DNA of 11,415 nt from Euperipatoides rowelli (GCA_003024985.2 PXIH01S0011923.1), one strand, 5' to 3'. Counted from the first letter of the stretch, positions 1 to 8,494 are shown. Notes: generated from the letters alone by a model not told the origin. Numbers and translations: made by a program.

Positions 1-940
1 AATGTTTATATACATTTTAAAGTAGGATAACTAAGGATCATTTTCATGTAAAAATATTTATCTTAACTTTAACTATTTTGCCACACGAACGAATCTTGCT
101 TAAGTGCGCGGCATTCCCCCCACTTCCCCTACACTTGTCTGTTTTATTAAATGTTAAGTATGTGAGTTCATTTTTGTATGCATATATTTTCTTCAGCTGT
201 TTTCCAGCAAGTTGGATATTTTTTTTAAAAGCAAGGCTCATCTGTACAATATTACCATTTATACCATCACTACTTTTGGCCTTAGCTTAAGTACGTCATT
301 TTTAATTCTATTATTTTCTCACTAATTAGGTATTCCACTTTTCTGTATAAACAGTGGGATGGTATATACACGAACAGAATATAATTATTATATTAGTTGA
401 ATAAAATATTATTTGTTCGAAAACAAAAAATATTTATTAAAAATATTCACAGACTGGTCAAGTTCCTGCAATTAATTTAAGAAATAAATTAACGGGTATT
501 TCCTTTTTAAAAAACATTAGTTTATACATGTACTGTATATACAGTATATTCATAAAATTATTATGACTTAGTTGTATTTTAAAATAAGAAAAAAAATCAC
601 TGCAACTATAAATGGAAAACTATTTTTTTTTATGACATATATTGTGTGTTTAAATTAAACACAGTTTTCTTTCTTTGTTTTTTTTTTCAAATAATTTAAA
701 CGAATTTCATGGCAAATACATTTTTAATTTCCTGATATAATAAATCTAGCTTGCATTTTTCATTTATACAGATATACAATAAAAGAAAGACAATTTTTAA
801 TCATATTCAACCAAAACTAAAAAAAATAAATCTTTTATGTTCACTGATTAAAAATTAAATAGAATATTAGAAGTTTTTGTGTGTATAGGGAGAGTATCAA
901 TGAGGAACTAGGGCGAGGAGATTGTAATTTATGTCATAAG
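1..940. other. Upstream intron, AT-rich, no gene recognised
   Basis: This stretch holds no coding sequence I can support. It is presumed intron of notum because the first exon in the window opens with an acceptor site and no earlier donor preceded by a Notum-like peptide is visible. A small GC-richer pocket with C runs lies near 80-130. Short open frames on both strands across 44-290 show no family resemblance and overlap each other. A perfect 16-nt palindrome lies at 531-546. The rest is A/T-rich sequence with homopolymer runs. Confidence 0.6.
531..546. repeat. Perfect 16-nt palindrome TACTGTATATACAGTA
   Basis: The 16 bases read identically on both strands. Related TATACTGTA or TACAGTATA strings recur near 1614, 5338, 5726 and 6016. 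It may be a chance product of AT-rich sequence or a trace of a dispersed repeat. Confidence 0.6.
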
Positions 941-1494
941 TAGATATAAAAGGTTGATTCACTCAAAATTAATTAGATTCAAGCCCCACAATTCATTGCA
1001 ACAACAATGGTAGAACATAATTTATGGTTCCATAATGCATTGTGACAATGGTATGATGTCATATTACCAATAATATATTGTGTATGATCACAGAAATTTC
1101 AGAACATTCCCGACATTTGCCTATATAATTTACTCATAATGCTTTGCAAATGACTTGAAAACCGTATATGACATCATTGGAAATTACCAAACATTCTCGA
1201 AATTTTCCCATTATATCTCATTAGCATATTCATCAATATTGATGACATCATCAGAAAACTTTGGAATGTTTGACAATTTTCATATATTTGGTAGTCAGTC
1301 ATTTGCAAAACATTATGGGTAAATTATATATATGTTCTGAAATGTCCATGATGACATCATGCACAATGCCATATGGTAATATGATGTCATACCATTGTTG
1401 TCGCAATGCATTTTTATGGGTCCATAAATGATGTCACACTATTGTGGGTGCTTGAATCCGATTGGTTTGGAGTGAATCAGCTTTTTATACCTAG
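941..1494. mobile_element. Foldback (long-palindrome) MITE-like element
   Basis: The left arm from 941 aligns with the reverse complement of the right arm ending near 1494. The outer ends pair (left GATATAAAAGGTTGATTCAC with the complement of right GTGAATCAGCTTTTTATACC). The match continues inward through many blocks, such as TTTGCAAATGACT, AATTTAC(T/C)CATAATG and ATTTCAGAACAT. Near the middle is a perfect palindrome, CATCAATATTGATG, at 1231-1244. The arms are roughly 270 nt each with mismatches and small indels. The motif TGATGTCAT, or its complement, recurs in both arms. There is no coding capacity, which fits a non-autonomous foldback DNA element. I could not settle the target-site duplication, so the superfamily is unknown and the outer limits may be off by a few bases. 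It sits in the intron upstream of the first notum exon. Confidence 0.75.
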
Positions 1495-1855
1495 AGTCCT
1501 AAAAAGTATTATTATTTAAAAAATGAAACTTGCATGATTTTTAAAATAATAAATTAATGATCCATTTAGGTCTATCTTTAATTATAAGGTAAAACATTTA
1601 GGATAATTCATGTATACTGTATTTCTAATATAAATTTTAGATTTTTAACTAATTAACCCAAATTTTAAATTTCACTCTTTGATTATAATTATATATTATA
1701 AATAAAAATCTTGTAACTTCAAAGAAATAAAAAATGTATATAAACAAAGACTATGTAAATGGTTTTATTTATAACCTAAATATAATTAATGAAATATAAT
1801 GTATTAGTTATTAAACACATGTTTAATATTTGTTTGTTTTTTTAATATCTTTTAG
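1495..1855. other. Intron end leading to first notum exon in window
   Basis: AT-rich sequence with no repeat or gene recognised. The last 30 bases form a T-rich polypyrimidine tract ending in TTTTAG, the acceptor for the exon starting at 1856. Confidence 0.6.
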
Positions 1856-2044
1856 TGCAGGTGGAACTGGTGTCATGATTAATCTAGATCATATAGTGGA
1901 TATGTTAAGAGCTTCAGGTTCAAAAGTTGATGTTCGAGGCATTGCCGATTCTGGATGGTTTTTAGATAATGATCCGTTTGCTCCCATGGAATGTTCGGAT
2001 CCGAACTCATGTGCTCCAGTTGAAGCTATTAAGCAAGGAATAAA
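1856..2044 (+). CDS. notum: notum exon: nucleophile serine remainder and DSGWFLD block
   Basis: This internal exon encodes part of Notum, a secreted alpha/beta-hydrolase of the pectinacetylesterase family that removes the palmitoleate group from Wnt proteins and so damps Wnt signalling outside the cell. The acceptor is TTTTAG at 1850-1855 and the donor is GTTAGT at 2045. The exon enters and leaves in phase 2 and is 189 nt long. Its first base is the third base of the serine codon in the G-x-S-x-G nucleophile motif (human Ser232), followed by AGGTGVMINLD. Farther on are VRGIADSGWFLDND, a family signature lining the active-site pocket, and a C-x5-C pair (ECSDPNSCAP) matching a conserved disulfide. 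The same frame stays open a little into intron on both sides (about 1830-2063), but those ends are not Notum-like. A competing acceptor at 1859-1860 would break the motif. Confidence 0.95.
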
Positions 2045-2259
2045 GTTAGTCAAATTGCTATAATCTTATTAGAAGAAAAAAATATAATAGGCTATTAAGT
2101 TATTAATTTTTAAAAAGAAAATTGAGTAATAATTGATAGAACTTACAGATAGAACTTAAAATTTATTAATAAAATTCTGTTATGAAATGAGGCATTATTT
2201 TAATACTTCAATCAGTTTTTAAAAATAATTACTTTAGTGATAAAATTTTATTGTAGATT
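2045..2259. other. Intron start, nothing recognised
   Basis: This AT-rich sequence follows the GTTAGT donor. I recognise no coding sequence or repeat before the LINE remains begin. Confidence 0.5.
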
Positions 2260-3830
2260 GATGGCAGCTGTAAAATATTCCATGCAATTAAAAAATCATG
2301 AATATTATTAAAACTATTTACAGAAAATTAATTTTGGAATAAATACAATTTTTTTATTCTCCTATTCATTACATAATAGTTTTCAATCTGTTAAAACTGA
2401 TGGTATTTTGTCATCAGTATTGAGAATAAATCATGGAGTTCCTCAAGGCTCAATATTAGACCCTTTACTATTTGTGTTGTCTTTTAATAATAAACCTAAA
2501 TCTTTTAGAGTTTTGTTCCTATGCCTTTTATGCTGATGACATAAAATCTATATGCTGGAGGATCTACCGTAAATGAGATTTAATATAAATCATGATGTAA
2601 ATAGAGTTTCAATATGGATGAATGAAAGTGTTTACTTATAATAAATACAGTTAAAACTTGTTGCGTGTTTATTGGTTCACATTTTTCTCGTAAAAAAAAA
2701 AAAAAAAAAAAACACTGAATTATTTGTTCTCAGCTTGGATGGCTATAAGACATTATCATATAGATCCTAAAAATTTTGGGAATGGACATATATGATGGCA
2801 TAACAAAGACGTCTCATATTTTAAATATTAACAAAAAAAAAGTGAAAGATATGGCTAAGTTAATTCTCAGGCTGAGATTTCTGCTTCCATGTAAACAACT
2901 GTTTTTAATCTATTTCACCTTAACAGGTCCACACTTGGATTACTGCTATCTTGTTAGGCATGGATTACCAAGTTGTTAAAAAAAAAGTTTTCAAGTTCCA
3001 TCCAATTGGGCAGCACATTTTATTGTATTTGGATCTGGTAGGTCCAGTGCCACTGAGACTCACAAAAGTTTTGGCTGGCAAACTTTAGAGGAAAGATGTT
3101 TGTGTCATATTGTAGTCCTAACATGGAAATATATAAATGATTTATCTCCTCCTTATATTAAAGATCTGCTATTTATCTATGATAAATAAATTTATCAAAA
3201 TACAAGACAATGTACAGTATTGTTGGATGGTCTTAAAGTTTCAGCAAGAAATACTTCTCAGGCTGGTGATGACTTTATAGACTTGGTACCGCCTAAAATT
3301 AGATGTCTTGGTTCCCTTTAAGTTTAGTGCAACAAACCATTAGCTCTATTTGATGTTTAAATTATACTCAGTAGAAATTTTATAGTTTTTTCCATCCCAG
3401 CACCTGGGTCATGAGAAAATATTAATGACAAGTGAAGCTAAGGACATATAGGCCTACTGGGGATCATGGTATTTTTTTCTAAACCACGTTTAACTGAAGA
3501 ATTTTACTGAATACACGAAGGTTTGTTTTGAACTTGTAATAAAAAAATTTGAAATGTTTTAAGAGATCTAGAAAATCTGAAGAGAAAAAAAGACACAAAA
3601 CACTAAAAATAATAATTTGTAGTAAATATATGATCTTTTCTACTTATGGGAGAAATATATTTTTTAAAAAATATATATTTTATATATTTATATGTATTTA
3701 ATTTTTATTTAAATAACATTTGTATTTATTGTTTCTATTTTTAATCCTATTTGTAAATGAAGGATCCAGAATATCACCTTTACTTGTGAATATGCTGATT
3801 TTCTAGTAAATAAAATAAATAAATAAAATT
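2260..3830 (+). mobile_element. Decayed LINE (Jockey/CR1-like) with reverse transcriptase remains
   Basis: Translation in shifting frames gives the ordered parts of a non-LTR retrotransposon reverse transcriptase. They are a segment ending SVKTDGILSSV, then GVPQGSILDPLLF at 2435, the YADD catalytic box at 2529-2540 in another frame, DVNRVSIWMNE near 2600, and a thumb-like segment with LRLRFLLP and PHLDYC in the open frame 2776-2979. After that come FGWQTLEERC near 3070 and a C-terminal DLVPPKIRC near 3285. At least two frameshifts and several stops make it inactive. An untranslated 3' part follows, ending in a TAAATAAATAAA-type tail at about 3806-3830. The 5' part is missing, as is usual for truncated LINE copies. 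The clade call rests on motif style only. It lies inside a notum intron in the same orientation as the gene. Confidence 0.85.
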
Positions 3831-3927
3831 AAAATGACAAATTAATCTAATGATTTGGAACTGCATTGATTGATCACACTCAAATAATACACAGTCACAG
3901 CATTTACATATTTCTGATATTTTTTAT

Positions 3928-3942
3928 AAAATACTGAAGAAT
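3928..3942 (+). repeat. Left target-site duplication of SINE
   Basis: The 15 bases AAAATACTGAAGAAT occur here and again, identically, at 4056-4070, flanking the tRNA-like insertion between them. Confidence 0.85.
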
Positions 3943-4055
3943 CATCCTGGCCGATTAGCCAAGTGCTAATATGCAACGCTGATCTGGTAAAGACACACAG
4001 TATATTCTGAAAGTCAGGATCTTTTTGTCAGAGTTTGACTCCGAGTAAAAAAATA
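3943..4055 (+). mobile_element. tRNA-derived SINE with box A and box B
   Basis: This insertion of about 113 nt begins with a tRNA Leu/Ser-like 5' half (TGGCCGATTAGCC). It has a recognisable pol III box A, TAGCCAAGTGC, at 3956-3966 and a box B, AGTTTGACTCC, at 4032-4042 that matches 9 of 11 positions of GGTTCGANTCC. It ends in an A-rich tail (GTAAAAAAATA). The box spacing is longer than in an ordinary tRNA, and no full cloverleaf forms by eye, so it is not a working tRNA gene. Identical 15-nt repeats flank it, which is the mark of LINE-assisted insertion. The perfect duplication suggests the insertion is fairly young compared with the decayed LINEs nearby. Confidence 0.8.
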
Positions 4056-4070
4056 AAAATACTGAAGAAT
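4056..4070 (+). repeat. Right target-site duplication of SINE
   Basis: Identical copy of the 15-nt repeat at 3928-3942, directly after the A-rich SINE tail. Confidence 0.85.
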
Positions 4071-4355
4071 TTATACATAAAATCCCAATTCATTAAAATG
4101 TTTCAAAGATAACAAAATATAATTTTTTAAACAGCATAATTTAAGAGAATATATTTTTTTATATATTTAATTTTAATAAAATACTGGTCTGCATTCCTTC
4201 AACTAGGCATTCATATTAGGACTTATTTTCATTTGGTATTCATTGAAAATTGTTTAAAATATTTAAAAAAAAATAAGTTCAAATGAATTCAATAAACTTC
4301 TAAAACTAATTGTACAAATAATAAAGTAAATTTTGACTACTTTTTTTTAAAATAG
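4071..4355. other. Intron end, AT-rich
   Basis: I recognise no element here. It ends in a T-rich tract and the acceptor AAAATAG before the exon starting at 4356. Confidence 0.55.
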
Positions 4356-4456
4356 ATTATGGAATGGTCAAATTCCTGAAAGATGCAAGGCCCAGTACTC
4401 TGCATCTGAGCACTGGAGGTGCTATTTTGGCTACCGAGTCTACCCAACTCTAAGAA
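4356..4456 (+). CDS. notum: notum exon: LWNGQIPERC to YRVYPTLR block
   Basis: This 101-nt exon encodes the next part of Notum. Its first base completes a lysine codon begun by AA at the end of the previous exon. It reads LWNGQIPERC, then a Cys at the end of EHWRC, then YFGYRVYPTLR, and ends with one base of a threonine codon before the donor GTGAGT at 4457. The two cysteines are 12 residues apart, as are the conserved disulfide pair of Notum (human Cys306 and Cys318 by my count). The FGY-x-VYPTL stretch is a strongly conserved family block. The acceptor is AAAATAG at 4349-4355. Intron phase is 2 on entry and 1 on exit. No premature stop is present, and this is the clearest evidence that the gene is intact through this region. 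Confidence 0.95.
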
Positions 4457-4588
4457 GTGAGTACCAGTAGATATTAACCATGATCTAACATATTTAAGAC
4501 TTTAAAAGGCATTTGCATACTAGCTCAGCAATTATAGAGGTTATAGAATCAAGATAGGGCAGTCCAAATTTAAAGTATCCCTAGATTA

Positions 4589-4606
4589 TATATACTATAG
4601 TATATA
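4589..4606. repeat. Perfect 18-nt AT palindrome
   Basis: TATATACTATAGTATATA reads the same on both strands. It lies just upstream of a degenerate repeat and may be chance in AT-rich sequence. Confidence 0.5.
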
Positions 4607-4609
4607 CAT

Positions 4610-4870
4610 TGTATCATCAACCTATACCTATCCATTGCTGGATGAAGGTCACCCCAAAATTTCTCCTAGAATTTCTATCTTCAGGTATTCATTTGCATCC
4701 AGATCTAGCAAACGTTTTTGATTCTCTCTTCTGACATTGAGTCGACTTTATGGTCTTTTTTTTAGTCCATCTATTATCTTTCATTTTTTTGCTATATGCC
4801 TTACATTTTCACTTGATATTCTGTACTCTTTCAATAATATTCCATGTTTTTGATTATGCTATAATTCATT
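4610..4870. repeat. Degenerate interspersed repeat (TATCCATTGCTGGATGAAGG type)
   Basis: The run TATCCATTGCTGGATGAAGG, followed by C-rich then T-rich text, resembles a dispersed repeat I recall from many animal genomes (CATCCACTGCTGGA...AGGCCT), probably the 3' part of a non-LTR element. The resemblance is from memory and the copy is worn, so family and orientation are uncertain. It stands out from the surrounding intron by its higher GC and balanced composition up to about 4750. Confidence 0.4.
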
Positions 4871-5553
4871 CAACCCATTAACTCGTGTTACTCCTATCAA
4901 ACACCCAGCGGTAGGCTGGTAAATATTTAACAGTAGGTTCCCTGAAAAAGAAATGTATGCATATACGTACTATAGCCTACATCAGTTTATTATAATTTTT
5001 CTTGATTTACAACAAAATGGAGTTCAAAATATTCAAAATTAAGCATCATACCACTGCATCATACATCTACCATGTAGTTTAATTAATTTTGAAGAACTTT
5101 GTGCTAACTCAGAACTATATTACATAATTTCCTGTGTTGGGAATTATGGGAATTTTTCTTATTGTCTTTCAAGTTTTTTGTGAGTGTGAACTGGACAGCC
5201 ATTGTGCTGGTTTAGTATAATTGATAACCGTGAATTAAATGCGATTATTTTTACAAGAATTATTACTTGAGTTGGGATTATTTTATAGAATATGAATATT
5301 TAATTAGTAAAGTTAATGAGTTGGCAACATAGTACATGTATATACTGTATTTATCAAACTTTATATTAATAAATTTTTGTTTCTTTTTAAGAATATTGTT
5401 TATAAAATTTAGAAATGATACATATAGCCATGAACAAGTTGGTTTATCTCGGCTTACTTTGGAATTGTTTATAAATAAATATTAGTTATAAAAAAAATCC
5501 CTTCGTAGTTTCATTTTTAATATTTAATGATTCATTTTGATTTTATTATTTAG
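4871..5553. other. Intron, nothing recognised; acceptor at the end
   Basis: AT-rich sequence with no reading frame or repeat that I can name. It ends in a T-rich tract and TTATTTAG, the acceptor for the exon starting at 5554. Confidence 0.5.
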
Positions 5554-5692
5554 CCCCTTTATTTGTATTTCAATGGCTATTTGATGAGGCTCAAATGACT
5601 GCAGATAATGTCGGGGCACCCGTTTCTAAGGAACAGTGGGATTATATATTCAGAATGGGACAAGAACTTCGCCGAACCTTTGATAATGTAAC
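5554..5692 (+). CDS. notum: notum exon: catalytic aspartate (WLFDEAQ) block
   Basis: This 139-nt exon supplies the acid of the Notum catalytic triad. Its first two bases finish a threonine codon begun in the previous exon. It then reads PLFVFQWLFDEAQM, and the Asp codon GAT at 5583-5585 corresponds to human Asp340. DNVGAPVSKEQWDYI and MGQELRRTFDNV follow, ending with AC of a threonine codon before the donor GTAAGT at 5693. The string matches arthropod Notum (TPLFVFQWLFDEAQM, DNVGAPV, QW-YI) more closely than the vertebrate sequence. An N-V-T glycosylation sequon is formed across the exon junction with the next exon. Entry phase is 1 and exit phase is 2. No stop or frameshift is present. Confidence 0.96.
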
Positions 5693-6003
5693 GTAAGTCA
5701 AAATATATAATCTATATATTGCATACACTGTATTTGCATACAAAGATTTATTAAAATACAAATAAATGTATCATCCCCTCGTATTAGTTACACAAATACC
5801 AAAAAGATTATTTTGATTAGTTTCAATTATAATTTTTTTTAACAAAGAAATTAAACTATATTTTATTTTCCATTGAACTGTTGACATAATACCCAAATAC
5901 AACAATNTTTCACCAAAGGATATATTTTTTTAAATTTTAAAATAATTTTTTTTTGTAAATCTTCTTAATGGTCGATTAATGATCTTTTTTAATTTAATAT
6001 TTT
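5693..6003. other. Intron start, AT-rich, nothing recognised
   Basis: Low-complexity A/T-rich intron with one ambiguous base (N) at 5907. No gene or repeat is recognised. Confidence 0.5.
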
Positions 6004-6560
6004 TTAAAAATCATATACAGTATATACATTTGAGCAATAGTCTCCAATACGTTGGACATAACTGTTATATAATTTTTTAAACTTATTATAACTTAAACAT
6101 TTCAATTTACTCATTATTCCATGTTTAGATCTAAAATTACTTACAAATTTTGTTTGATCTTCAAAATTTAATTTTCGTCGAACCAAATATCTAGGTCCTT
6201 ATGTTTTTCATCAAATTTTAAATCACAATTATTATTATATTTATAATTTCTTTCATTTTTACCAATCATCATTACACAAGTTTTTTTTTGCTTATATATA
6301 ATCCTATTGTTTTATTTTTAACCCATAAATGATTTAAATTTTAGTTGTAACTTGTTAATGTTGCTTTTATAGTTTGTTATCCTAAAAAACTTTTAAATTG
6401 TCAGGATAAATTTTAATTTTTTTAATTAAATTTTTAGATAAGTCACAATTGTAAATATTGAATAGTGTAACAGCTAAAACTAAACCTTATGATATACCAC
6501 AAAATTTTATTTTTACCATTACACTTTTTCAGTGATAATTTATTTACCCAATTTATTAAA
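6004..6560 (-). mobile_element. Decayed antisense LINE reverse transcriptase fragment
   Basis: The reverse complement, read in changing frames, gives ordered reverse transcriptase parts. First is a GVPQG-like start (GIS*GLVLAVTLFNIY, from about 6498 downward). Then comes a worn catalytic box with YPDN in place of YADD (6397-6408), a DINKLQL-like helix, and KTCVMMIGK around 6261-6285. Last is the thumb region RYLVRRKLNFEDQTKF...LSYNKFKKLYNSYVQ...DYCSNVY, in the open frame 6004-6186. Stops and frameshifts interrupt it, so it is dead. The motifs differ from those of the sense LINE at 2260-3830, so it is probably a different family. It lies in the notum intron opposite to the gene. Confidence 0.75.
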
Positions 6561-6635
6561 TAACTAAGTATCAAACTTTAACTATGATATAACTATAAAT
6601 AAAATATAACTAATCACAAATATTTTTTTTTGCAG

Positions 6636-6683
6636 AGCTGTTTTTGCACCTTCATGTCTTTCTCATATTATTCTGACAAAAAG
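6636..6683 (+). CDS. notum: notum exon: 48-nt exon with catalytic histidine
   Basis: This very short exon carries the third residue of the Notum triad. Its first base completes a threonine codon. It then reads AVFAPSCLSHIILTK and ends with AG of the next codon before the donor GTAAAT at 6684. The His codon CAT at 6664-6666 corresponds to human His389 in the CLSHE block. The cysteine three codons before it is conserved and takes part in a disulfide in known structures. The acceptor is TTTTTTTTGCAG at 6624-6635, with a strong T tract. The exon enters and leaves in phase 2, so its absence would keep the frame but remove the histidine. I could not find the following exon, expected to encode a tryptophan-containing strand and a later LP-AL-CW block, before the window ends. 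Confidence 0.93.
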
Positions 6684-7612
6684 GTAAATGAACCAATTTC
6701 TAAATTCTGTTTTAATTTAATTTCAATAGCCTTTTATTTATCAAATTGTTATTCACTAAATTTTATTTTTTTATGTCTGCATGTACAAGAATTTGTGGTC
6801 AAAATATGAAAAATTTACACATTTTTCTTGCCCATAATATATGTGACCCATAGGTGACTAAAAAGCAAAAAATCTGTTGATTTTTCATCTTAATTCGGTC
6901 TAATTTGTTTTCATTAATTATGCTACCCTTCTATTTTTTTTTTAAATATATGTCTTCAACTTAAATACCAATATACAAGCATATAACATAAAAAGACAGT
7001 TAAATAAATACATTTCTATATACATAAAATTATTATTAGGGAAATTAAAATTTTATCTCGTAACATTATTAGCTTCCTTTCTTTTTTTCCTACGCCGAGC
7101 ATAAACACCGATGGCCTTCAAAAAGACTATCCATTTATTTTTTATTTTATTTTTTTAAATTTAAGCAAATTCACATTTCATAGAATTTAAAATAATATAT
7201 TAAATTTCTATGTTTAAAATAAGAATTACCCTAAAATAATGTTCATTAAAAAACCTAGCTTATTATCAAGATATACTGCAGTTCCTATGTTAAAGGTGAC
7301 ATGCAATGGACTTAAATATTTTTTTGTCATTTATTTTGAAATAATAAATGATTTCATTTGATAAAACATTAAAAAGAAAAAAAAACTTTATTTAGACTAC
7401 TACTAATCAAAATTTATTTTATAGCCTCTACCCCTTTAAACGAAGATGTTATAAATAGCCGCTGGCGCTGCATGTTAGACACTGTCTGGCATCCCCGGTG
7501 TAAATAAATATCTTTGCTAGCACCACCTCATCATTAGAAAGATAAGCTCTCATTTGTAATGAAAAAAGAAACAGATTAAGTGATAAAATTTGTCAGAAAA
7601 AATTTTCTATAG
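6684..7612. other. Long intron start; one GC-richer pocket near 7446-7505
   Basis: Mostly AT-rich intron. A short stretch around 7446-7505 (including GCCGCTGGCGCTGCATG) is clearly richer in G and C than its surroundings but has no open frame and no family I can name. A TTTTATAG acceptor-like string at about 7424 is followed by a frame that stops quickly and shows no Notum residues. Confidence 0.5.
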
Positions 7613-7740
7613 TTTTATTTATTTATTTATATTAAGTCAATTAAGACAATCGGCTTTTAGACTATATTACATTGGGACAACATAGACATTAGAAACTAAG
7701 CAATATACAATTACACAATAAATTCCAGAAGCTTATTATT
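7613..7740 (-). mobile_element. Antisense LINE 3' tail
   Basis: The TTTTATTTATTTATTTAT run at 7613-7630 is followed by sequence whose reverse complement reads AAAGCCGATTGTCTTAATTG and then a TAAATAAATAAAT tail. This matches the style of CR1/Jockey-like LINE 3' ends in invertebrates. No coding part is recognised on its 5' side. The family call is from memory of such tails. Confidence 0.5.
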
Positions 7741-7743
7741 GTG

Positions 7744-7764
7744 GATAGATAGATAGATAGATAG
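7744..7764 (+). repeat. (GATA)n microsatellite
   Basis: Five tandem GATA units plus a trailing G, followed closely by a short TG run (7771-7779) and, at about 7797-7813, an A run. Confidence 0.9.
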
Positions 7765-7814
7765 AATTAATGTGTGTGTCTGCTCAAATAAATTGAAAAA
7801 AAAAAAAAAAAAAC

Positions 7815-8249
7815 TCATTTAAGAATCTGAAAGGTTATAAGCAAAGAACAAAAAGATGAATTATCAAGGACGCAAGTATTGAGGCATTATTATTTATAGA
7901 TTTGATTACAATTGTAATGTAAACTAAGCAGTATATGTTAAAAAATGGAGGGGCGGGGAGGTATAAAAGGATGGAATTCTCTTAAAAAATTAGATACCAC
8001 AATAATAGGCTATATAACGTATTGGACCAAAACGAAACAACAAAAGTTTTTTTTTTTTTCCTTTTATTTTTAACCTTTCAAATTTCTAATACTCTTCATC
8101 ATTACAAGTAAATTTATTCTAACTTTAAATGCCCTCAAAAATCGACAAAGACACGTACAAAAAAAAAAAAAAACTGATTTTATTAGTTTTAATGTTTACT
8201 TATATAAAACTAAAAAAAAAAAAAAATTTTTTTTTATTGATAAAACATT
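7815..8249. other. Intron with homopolymer runs, no gene
   Basis: The stretch contains A and T runs, including a poly-A to poly-T junction near 8211-8236. It also contains an isolated GGGGCGGGG followed by TATAAAAGG at 7950-7970. An open frame at 8129-8422 begins in poly-lysine-coding A runs and is not a gene; only its right end shows LINE-like residues. Confidence 0.5.
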
Positions 8250-8458
8250 TATTTCAACTACAGGATATACAAAATGATTTCCTACAAAATGTTGATTACC
8301 AGTTTTTTTTTAAAAAAAAATCCTGCTTTATGTTTTTAATAAAAAGAGATAACACATATTATATAAGATCATTGAATAAACCTACTAGGGGAAATCAGAT
8401 AGGGAACAACCCATACTCGTAAGAGATTCTCTTTCATAAGAAACAGGACTGTAAGACT
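8250..8458 (+). mobile_element. LINE fragment, left part, interrupted by hAT-like insert
   Basis: Translation shows the C-terminal style of a LINE reverse transcriptase protein: KRDNTYYIRSLNKPTRGNQI, then after a stop, in another frame, RFSFIRNRTVR. The natural continuation of that, WNSLPLDIV, appears about 700 nt later at 9166. The intervening sequence has its own inverted termini and is treated as a separate insertion. Upstream of about 8330 the resemblance is weak and the A/T runs dominate. Confidence 0.55.
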
Positions 8459-8494
8459 CAGGGTTCGAATTTGAGTGGGAGCAATGGGAGCAAA

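Noticed and set aside
44-290. Overlapping short open frames on both strands
   Set aside because: They have no recognised domain, overlap each other in antisense and lie in presumed intron.
1860-2063. Alternative exon limits: acceptor at 1859-1860 or read-through to the stop at 2061-2063
   Set aside because: The alternative acceptor breaks the serine motif and frame. Read-through ignores a good GTTAGT donor, whose use joins perfectly in frame to the next Notum exon.
2776-2979. Open frame as a host gene
   Set aside because: Its residues match the thumb region of a LINE reverse transcriptase and it lies among other parts of the same dead element.
3943-4055. Functional tRNA gene
   Set aside because: Box A and box B are present, but the spacing is too long, no cloverleaf is seen, and target duplications flank it.
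7744-7764. CRISPR-like array
   Set aside because: It is a plain GATA microsatellite; no spaced repeats occur in the window and the DNA is eukaryotic.
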